Shown here: positions 1-6,733 of the stretch, one piece after another
Layout: every line of letters begins with the position of its first letter
Position numbering within the stretch: position 1 is the first letter of the stretch
From: an uncultured beta proteobacterium
GTDB taxonomy: Bacteria; Pseudomonadota; Gammaproteobacteria; Burkholderiales; Burkholderiaceae_C
Reading direction: 5' to 3'
DNA length: 6,733 nucleotides
NCBI GenBank assembly: GCA_903834645.1
Contig: CAILKA010000001.1
Span: 1-6,733, forward strand
Translations under genes and position numbers: made by a program
The notes under the pieces: model-generated
What the model saw: the letters and a program-made list of their open reading frames with translations, nothing else
Databases searched by the model: none
What the model was told of the DNA's origin: nothing

Positions 1-1583
1 CGCGCGCGGTCGGTCTCGAGCGCCTGCACCCGCAGCGATGCCCAGCGCCGGGCGGCGAGGCCGGCCGTGCCGGCGGCCTGTGGCGGGGTCGAGGCCGGGG
101 GTGGCTCGCCGGCGACGTCGAACGATCGGCGCACCCGCGTACCGTCGGCGCTGCGGGCCTGCAGCTCCACGCGTGCGCGCGGCGCAGCCAGCATGCCCGT
201 GACCTGGATCAGACCTTCACGCATCCGGCTCGTGTCGACCTGGAGCTCTCGCGCCTGGAAGCTGTGTGCCGTCACGGTTGGCGCGGGGGGCTCGCGCAGC
301 ACGCGGGCAGCCTCCCGCGCGTCCAGGGAAAGCAGGTCCACATGGCGGCCGCCCGGACTGGCGGCCGACAGCGCCCGCAGGCGCGCTGCGTCCGCACCGG
401 GGGCGGCGCTCAGGGTGTGCAGGGGCACCTCCGGGGCGGGCCACGCGGCCCCAGCGCCCCAGTTGGCCAGCCCGTCGCTCACGAGCAGCGCCACGGTGGT
501 GCGCGGGTCGAGCCCGGAGGGAGGCTGCCAGGCCGCTGCGTGGCTGGCGCCATCCAGGGGCTCGCTCTCGATGGCCTGCCGCAGCGCGTGCCAGTCTCCC
601 CTGCGGATGTTGAACTCCCGGGCCGGTTCGGCCCGGTCGCGGGCGACGATCAGTGACACCGTCACCTGCAAGAAGCTGCGCAGGTAGGCGTCCAGCGCCT
701 GCAGCTCGCGGGTCCGGTCGCGCCCGGCAGCCGAGCCCGAGGCATCCCACAGCAGCACGATCCGGGCGGGTGCCGGCCGGGCCGGTTCGGCCACGCGCCA
801 GGGCAGCTGCGCCACGAAGTAGCGCTCGCCGTCGAAGGTGTCCACGGCCATCTGGGGGGTCGTCGCGGGTTTCCAGCGCCACGTGCCCGGCGCGCCTTCC
901 AGGCGCTGCAGCCGGGCGGGCGGCACGCCGGCGACCTCCACCTGTACGTCGGGCCGCGGTGAGGTCCGCCCGATCGGTCCGGTGGGGGGCGTGAAGCTCA
1001 GGAGCCCGTCGCGGCCGGCCTGGAGGCTCTCGGTGACCTCCAGCCGAACCTGGCGTGCCTGGCCGGGCAGCAGCGGATACACGCGCAGGCGGAAGTTGCG
1101 GCCGGCGGTCTGCTCCAGCAGCGCCGGGTCGGCCATCTGGCTGACGGTGCGCTCGAAGGCCTGCCGGGCGCGTGTCTTGTCGACGACGGCGGCGGGCAGC
1201 ATCGACAGCCCGTCCAGGCTCTCCAGCGCCAGGGCGGTGATGTCCTGGCCGGGGCGCAGCGGGAACTCGAGCTGCCCCTCCAGCATGCGGGCATTGGGGT
1301 TGCGGAAGGTCAGGGTGAGCTCGGTGACGGCCAGCATGCCGTGCACGCGCGCGCGCACTGTCGTGGCTGTCCACTCGATGGGGTGTTCGGAGGCGGCCGC
1401 GCGCATGAGCGGGGGCGGGGACGCTGGCGCAGGCGGGATTGGCTGGGCGAAGGCGCCCGGGGACACGCCCACGGTTGCAACCAGGCAGGCGGCGGCCAGC
1501 CCCCAAGCCGCCCAGGCGGCCGGACCCATGGCAGCCGTGTCCGGCCGCGACCGCTTCATCCCGGTTTCTGCCACTGCCCTCAT
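1..1583 (-). CDS. Exported VIT domain / vWA-like protein (partial, C-terminus beyond left edge)
   Basis: The minus strand reads 527 codons without a stop from ATG at 1583 to the window edge. Residues 1-46 look like a signal peptide: basic MKRSR stretch (9-13), Ala/Leu-rich core about 20-38, and an AFA|Q cleavage site at 46/47. A Pro/Ala-rich linker follows (47-60). Residues about 65-187 fit a VIT (vault/inter-alpha-trypsin) domain: IEWTATTVRARVHG, then FRNPNARMLEGQLEFPL, then the DKTRARQAFE helix. Residues about 270-400 resemble a von Willebrand A fold: IVLLWDASGS gives a MIDAS DxSxS (D280, S282, S284) and VSDG supplies D370. The second-loop Thr seems replaced (GASH, 345-348), so metal binding may be weak. 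The family is generally extracytoplasmic and adhesion-like; the substrate is unknown. The start at 1583 has AGGGGA 3-8 bases upstream; ATG at 1559 (M9) is an equally plausible start with a shorter n-region. It is divergent from the acylase gene. Family assignment is firm; function is not. Confidence 0.85.
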   Translation of the reverse strand, partial: MRAVAETGMKRSRPDTAAMGPAAWAAWGLAAACLVATVGVSPGAFAQPIPPAPASPPPLMRAAASEHPIEWTATTVRARVHGMLAVTELTLTFRNPNARMLEGQLEFPLRPGQDITALALESLDGLSMLPAAVVDKTRARQAFERTVSQMADPALLEQTAGRNFRLRVYPLLPGQARQVRLEVTESLQAGRDGLLSFTPPTGPIGRTSPRPDVQVEVAGVPPARLQRLEGAPGTWRWKPATTPQMAVDTFDGERYFVAQLPWRVAEPARPAPARIVLLWDASGSAAGRDRTRELQALDAYLRSFLQVTVSLIVARDRAEPAREFNIRRGDWHALRQAIESEPLDGASHAAAWQPPSGLDPRTTVALLVSDGLANWGAGAAWPAPEVPLHTLSAAPGADAARLRALSAASPGGRHVDLLSLDAREAARVLREPPAPTVTAHSFQARELQVDTSRMREGLIQVTGMLAAPRARVELQARSADGTRVRRSFDVAGEPPPASTPPQAAGTAGLAARRWASLRVQALETDRA

Positions 1584-1663
1584 GTTCCCCTGCGCCGTGC
1601 GACAGACAGCGCGCGGCGATGCAGGCACCGCGCACCCTATCATCGGGGGTGGACATCCGGATC
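1584..1663. promoter_or_regulatory. Divergent intergenic region between the VIT gene and the acylase gene
   Basis: These 80 bases separate two divergent start codons, so they should carry the promoters of both genes unless those lie inside the coding regions. The only clear A/T island is CCCTATCATC near 1635-1644, on the acylase side. I see no convincing -35 hexamer for either direction and no long operator palindrome. The function is inferred from gene arrangement. Confidence 0.45.
1638..1643 (+). promoter_or_regulatory. Candidate -10 element for the acylase gene
   Basis: TATCAT matches the sigma-70 -10 consensus at four of six positions, including the conserved TA and final T. It is the only such hexamer in this GC-rich gap. 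A transcript starting 6-7 bases downstream would begin at about 1649-1650, almost exactly at an in-frame GTG (1649) that precedes the ATG at 1664, so the mRNA could be leaderless. No -35 match stands out at 16-18 bp spacing (1615-1620 reads GGCGAT). Confidence 0.3.
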
Positions 1664-4136
1664 ATGGCGCCATTCGAGGGCGGACGGCGTGTCGGGAGGC
1701 CCCTCGTGCGGTGGGTTGTGCGTCTGGCGTGGCTCGTGGCAGGGCTGCTGTTCCTGGCCGTCCTGGCGGCCGCTGCTTACGTCTGGCGGGCCTCTCCCCG
1801 GTCCGACGGCACGCTCGTGCTGCCTGGCCTGAAGGCCGAGGTGCTGATCGAGCGCGACGCCCAAGGCATCCCGAGCATCCGCGCGCAGAGCCTGGAAGAT
1901 GCTCTGTACGGCCTGGGCGTGGTGCACGCCCAGGACCGCCTGTGGCAGATGGAGGTGCACCGCCGGATCGGGGCCGGCCGCCTGGCCGAGGCCTTCGGGG
2001 CGCAGGCCCTCAACAACGACCGCTTCCTGCGCGCCCTGGGCGTGCGCCGCGCCGCGCAGGCACAGTGGGAAAGGGCCTCGCCTGCGAGCCGCTCGGCGCT
2101 GCAGGCCTATACCGATGGCGTGAACGCGGTGCTGCGTGAGGCCCTGGATGCGCGGCCGCCCGAGTTCCTGGTGCTGGGCATCCAGCCCGAGCCCTGGACA
2201 CCCGTGGACAGCCTGGCCTGGGCCGTGATGATGGCCTGGGACCTGGGCGGCAACTGGACGACCGAGATGCAGCGGCTGCGCCTGTCGGGGCGGTTGCCGC
2301 GCGAGCGCATCGACGAGTTCCTGCCGCCCTACCCGGGGGACGCCCCGCTGGCGGTGCGCGACTACCCGGCCCTGTACCGCGAGCTCGGCCTGAACCAGGG
2401 TGCGGTGCGCCAGGCCTGGCTGCGGCTGCCCGAGATCGCGCCACCCTCGGGCGTCGAGGGCACGGGCTCGAACAACTGGGTGCTGGCCGGCAGCCGCACC
2501 ACCACCGGCAAGCCGCTGCTCGCCAACGACCCGCACCTGGGCCTGAACACCCCGGCGCTGTGGTATTTCGCTCGGCTGCAGGCGCCGGGCCTGGACGTGG
2601 CCGGCGCGACGATGCCGGGGCTGCCAGGCGTGGTGCTCGGCCAGAACGGGCGCCTGGCCTGGGGCTTCACCAACACGGGCCCCGATGTGCAGGACCTCTA
2701 CATCGAGGAGGTGGTGCCCACCGAGCCGGCGCGCTACCGCACGCCGCAGGGCACCGCGCCTTTCGAGGTGGCCCAGGAGGTGATCCGCGTGCGCGGCGGG
2801 CCCGAGGTGCGGATGCAAGTGCGGAGCACGCGCCACGGGCCGGTGATCTCGGATGCAGGGACGCTGGCCGATGCCCTGGGTGCGCGCCATGTGCTGGCGC
2901 TGCGCTGGACGGCGCTGGACACCGACAACGACGCGATGGCGGCATCGCTGGCCATGATGCGCGCCCAGTCGGTGGGGGAGCTTCGTGCAGGCGGCGCAGG
3001 CGTGGATCGCACCCATGCAGAACATCGTCGTGGCAGATGCCGACGGCACCATCGCCTTCGTCGCGGCCGGCCGCGTGCCGCTGCGCAGCCCCGACAACGA
3101 CCTGCGCGGCCTGGCCCCTGCACCCGGCTGGGATGCGCGCTACGACTGGGTGGGTTGGGTGCCCGCTGGCGAGACGCCGCGCGAGAAGGATCCCGCGCGC
3201 GGCTGGATCGCCACCGCCAACCAGCGCGTCCACGACGCGGCCTATCCGCACTTCATCACGAGCGACTGGTCGCTGCCGTATCGGCAGCAGCGCATCGAGC
3301 AGCTCCTGCAGGCCAAGCCCCGGCACTCGATCGAGGACCTCGCGCGCATGCAGGCTGACGTCAAGTCCCTCGCCGCGCCGCGGCTGATGCCCTGGCTCAT
3401 GCGCGCCGCCTCGTCGGCGTCGCCGCATCGCCTGGCTGCCGCGGCTCGCCAGGCGCTCGAAGGCTTCGACGGCACGATGGCGCACGACCGGGCCGCCCCG
3501 CTCATCTTCTGGGCCTGGCAGCGTGCGCTGGCGCGCGCGCTGCTGGCCGACGAGGCCGGCGCGCCCCTGTTCGACCGCAGCTTTTCCGGTCGCACCTTCC
3601 AGGACACGCTGGAGGGCATCCTCGAGCGCGACGACGCGTGGTGGTGCGACGACAAGACCACACCCGTGGCCGAGACCTGCGCGCAGCAGGTCGATCGCGC
3701 GCTCGCCTCGGCGCTCGACGAACTCTCCGCACGCTTCGGCTCCGATGTGTCGCAGTGGCGCTGGGGGGATGCGCACCGGGTGCACGCCGAGCACCGGCCG
3801 TTTTCCAACGTCGGGGTGCTGGCGCCGCTCTTCCACCTCTCCGTGCCCGTGGGCGGCGACACCTACACCGTCAACGCGATGCGCGTGGGCCTGGGCGAGG
3901 CCGAGGCGCGGCGCTACCGCACCACGCACGGCCCGAGCCTGCGCGCGCTCTACGACGTGGCCGACCGCAGCCGCTCGCGCGTGATGCACTCCAGCGGCCA
4001 GAGCGGGCTCCCCTGGGCCGGCGCCTACCGCGGCTTCCTGCAGCCCTGGGCGGCGGGCGAATACGTGCCGCTGTGGCCTGCAGGGGCGGATGCGCGCAAG
4101 GGCGGCACGCTTCTCCTGAGGCCCGGAGGGGGCTGA
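1664..4136 (+). pseudogene. Penicillin acylase family (S45 Ntn-hydrolase) protein, broken by a one-base frameshift
   Basis: Correcting one extra base near 2974-2981 gives an 823-residue protein, a normal family length. A signal-anchor helix lies at about residues 17-41, so the enzyme is probably periplasmic. The alpha-chain region has VLIERDAQGIPSIRA and the GYVxAQDRLWQME-like motif. The autocatalytic nucleophile is Ser269 in GTGSNNWVLAG, which would become beta Ser1. NDPHL places His291 at beta 23, as in cephalosporin acylase and PvdQ-type enzymes rather than the Gln of penicillin G acylase. PGLPGVVLGQNGRLAWGFTN follows, with N337/T338 at beta 69/70. N519 in WIATANQRV is the candidate oxyanion-hole Asn. 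Family members hydrolyse amide bonds of beta-lactams, N-acyl-homoserine lactones or acyl-peptides; the substrate here cannot be told. As sequenced, translation leaves the true frame after residue 438 and stops at 3358. The ATG at 1664 was chosen just before the anchor; in-frame GTG 1649 is an alternative. Confidence 0.85.
2974..2978 (+). other. Probable frameshift site (G5 run) in the acylase gene
   Basis: Family-like sequence runs in one frame up to MMRAQSVG (codons ending at 2977) and resumes one base later with FVQAAQAWIAPMQNIVVAD (from 2982). Removing one G from the five-G run gives SVG-S-FVQ; removing the C at 2981 instead gives SVG-E-FVQ. Both read naturally for this family, so the exact extra base is ambiguous. 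The shift falls inside the beta chain, well after the nucleophile Ser269. Confidence 0.8.
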
Positions 4137-4160
4137 GCGTCGCCTACAGACCGCGCTTCA

Positions 4161-4199
4161 TCCTTGCAAATCTCACGTCAGGTGTTCGATTTGCAAGGA
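4161..4199. repeat. Perfect 12-bp inverted repeat with 15-base spacer
   Basis: TCCTTGCAAATC at 4161-4172 is exactly complementary to GATTTGCAAGGA at 4188-4199. Each arm contains the self-palindromic core TTGCAA, and the two cores are 26 bp apart centre to centre. The element begins 25 bases after the acylase stop and is clearly more A/T-rich than its surroundings. No T-run follows the right arm, so it is not a classical intrinsic terminator. It could act as an mRNA-stabilising or weak terminating hairpin, or as a two-site operator for the downstream ABC gene. The sequence symmetry is certain; the function is inferred. Confidence 0.75.
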
Positions 4200-4239
4200 G
4201 CATCGAGCAGCGGGCTGTTTACGAGCAGTCGGGTCCTCC

Positions 4240-4255
4240 TGCCCGAAACCGGGCA
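4240..4255. other. Short GC hairpin upstream of the ABC exporter gene
   Basis: TGCCCG (4240-4245) and CGGGCA (4250-4255) form a 6-bp stem around an AAAC loop. A short T-run (GGGTTTTCCCC, about 4263-4273) lies some ten bases downstream, too far for a textbook terminator. The hairpin sits about 30 bases before the chosen GTG start, so it could fall in a promoter or 5' leader. Such stems arise easily by chance at this GC content. Confidence 0.3.
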
Positions 4256-4286
4256 CACTGTCGGGTTTTCCCCAGCCGCTTTGCCC

Positions 4287-6140
<1,854 letters not shown>

Positions 6141-6144
6141 CGCC

Positions 6145-6733
6145 GTGACCTCCACCTCCTCTACCACCACCGCCCGACCGGCGCAAGGCGCGCGCGCGCT
6201 GACCGGCTACCGCCCCTTCTGGGCCAAGCGCTTCGGCCCGGCGCCCTTCCTGCCCACGAGCCGCGCGGAGATGGACCTGCTCGGTTGGGACAGCTGCGAC
6301 GTGATCATCGTCACGGGCGATGCCTACGTGGACCACCCGAGCTTCGGCATGGCCGTGATCGGCCGCACGCTGGAGGCGCAGGGCTTTCGCGTGGGGATCC
6401 TGGCACAACCCGACTGGAACGGCCCCGAGGCCTTCCGCGCGCTGGGCCGCCCGAACCTGTATTTCGGCGTGGCCGCCGGAAACATGGATTCGATGAACAA
6501 CCACTACACGGCCGACCGGAAGATCCGCAGCGACGACGCCTACACCCCGGGCGGCGTGGCGGGCAAGCGGCCCGACCGCGCCACGCTCGTCTACACGCAG
6601 CGCTGCAAGGAGGCCTTCGGCGACGTGCCGGTGATCATCGGCGGCATCGAGGCGAGCCTGCGGCGCATCGCGCACTACGACTACTGGCAGGAGAAGGTGC
6701 GCCGCTCGGTGCTCGTGGACAGCAAGGCCGACC
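6145..6733 (+). CDS. ygiQ: YgiQ-family radical SAM protein (N-terminal part, runs off right edge)
   Basis: The frame is open from GTG 6145 to the window end, 196 codons. The protein matches the recalled N-terminal region of E. coli YgiQ (UPF0313) almost motif for motif: FGPAPFLPTSRAEMDLLGWD, VIIVTGDAYVDHPSFGMAVI, LAQPDWN, GNMDSMNNHYTADR, AGKRPDRATLVYTQRCKEAF, IIGGIEASLRRIAHYDYW and VRRSVLVDSKAD. Family members are about 700-740 residues, with the CxxxCxxC iron-sulfur motif of the radical SAM core further along, so the catalytic half lies outside this window and cannot be checked. The cellular role of YgiQ is poorly defined. The first dozen residues (Ser/Thr-rich TSTSSTTTARP) are variable. GTG 6145 is supported by its position four bases after the ABC stop and by a normal distance to the first conserved block. 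Confidence 0.95.
   Translation, partial: MTSTSSTTTARPAQGARALTGYRPFWAKRFGPAPFLPTSRAEMDLLGWDSCDVIIVTGDAYVDHPSFGMAVIGRTLEAQGFRVGILAQPDWNGPEAFRALGRPNLYFGVAAGNMDSMNNHYTADRKIRSDDAYTPGGVAGKRPDRATLVYTQRCKEAFGDVPVIIGGIEASLRRIAHYDYWQEKVRRSVLVDSKAD

Noticed and set aside
1439..1663. Upstream extension of the acylase reading frame
   Set aside because: It would overlap the oppositely oriented VIT signal-peptide coding region and encodes Arg/Pro-rich sequence. The family-like N-terminal anchor begins after 1664.
217..1665. A 482-codon minus-strand frame overlapping the VIT gene in another phase
   Set aside because: It encodes Arg/Ala/Pro-rich low-complexity sequence, while the neighbouring phase gives a signal peptide, VIT domain and DxSxS motif without a stop.
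838..2139. A 433-codon plus-strand frame spanning the VIT gene, the divergent gap and the acylase start
   Set aside because: It crosses two well-supported genes in wrong phases and shows no coherent domain.
2667..3989. A 440-codon minus-strand frame antisense to the acylase
   Set aside because: It is a shadow of the acylase coding sequence, with Arg/Ala/His-rich content and no domain.
4246..4269. AAACC...GGTTT dyad as an intrinsic terminator
   Set aside because: The stem is only five base pairs with a long loop, and the T-run is part of the arm; too weak to call.
4164..4286. 41-residue N-terminal extension of the ABC exporter starting at TTG 4164
   Set aside because: The start would lie inside the inverted repeat, and the extra residues do not resemble exporter N-termini. 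Conserved-looking sequence starts at FQRFERLVDPYP after GTG 4287.

Overview
The window is very GC-rich, with strong third-position G/C bias. Its closest protein resemblances are to Burkholderiales-type betaproteobacteria (Rubrivivax/Leptothrix/Ideonella-like). That placement is inferred from composition and protein style, not from a search. It looks like ordinary chromosomal DNA: I see no tRNA, rRNA, CRISPR array, insertion sequence or phage gene.

Layout. (1) Positions 1-1583, minus strand: the N-terminal 527 codons of an exported protein with a VIT domain followed by a vWA-like domain carrying a DxSxS metal-site motif. It runs off the left edge. (2) Positions 1584-1663: an 80-bp divergent intergenic region that must hold the promoters of both flanking genes. 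(3) Positions 1664-4136, plus strand: a membrane-anchored penicillin acylase family (Ntn-hydrolase, S45) protein. Its catalytic residues are intact, but the reading frame is broken by one extra base, most simply in a run of five G at 2974-2978. (4) Positions 4137-4286: a 150-bp non-coding gap with a perfect 12-bp inverted repeat and a short GC hairpin. (5) Positions 4287-6140, plus strand: a complete ABC exporter half-transporter with six membrane helices and a full set of nucleotide-binding motifs. (6) Positions 6145-6733, plus strand: the N-terminal part of a YgiQ-family radical SAM protein, starting four bases after the ABC stop codon and running off the right edge.

How the genes relate. 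The VIT/vWA protein and the acylase are both envelope proteins, transcribed divergently from a short shared region. The ABC exporter and ygiQ are close enough to be co-transcribed, although a -10-like hexamer overlapping the ABC stop codon suggests ygiQ may also have its own, possibly leaderless, transcript. No functional link between the acylase and the exporter is evident beyond shared orientation.

I did not find a convincing undescribed system. The items most worth a second look are the acylase frameshift, the long inverted repeat in the acylase-ABC gap, and the truncated VIT/vWA protein whose C-terminus is not visible.
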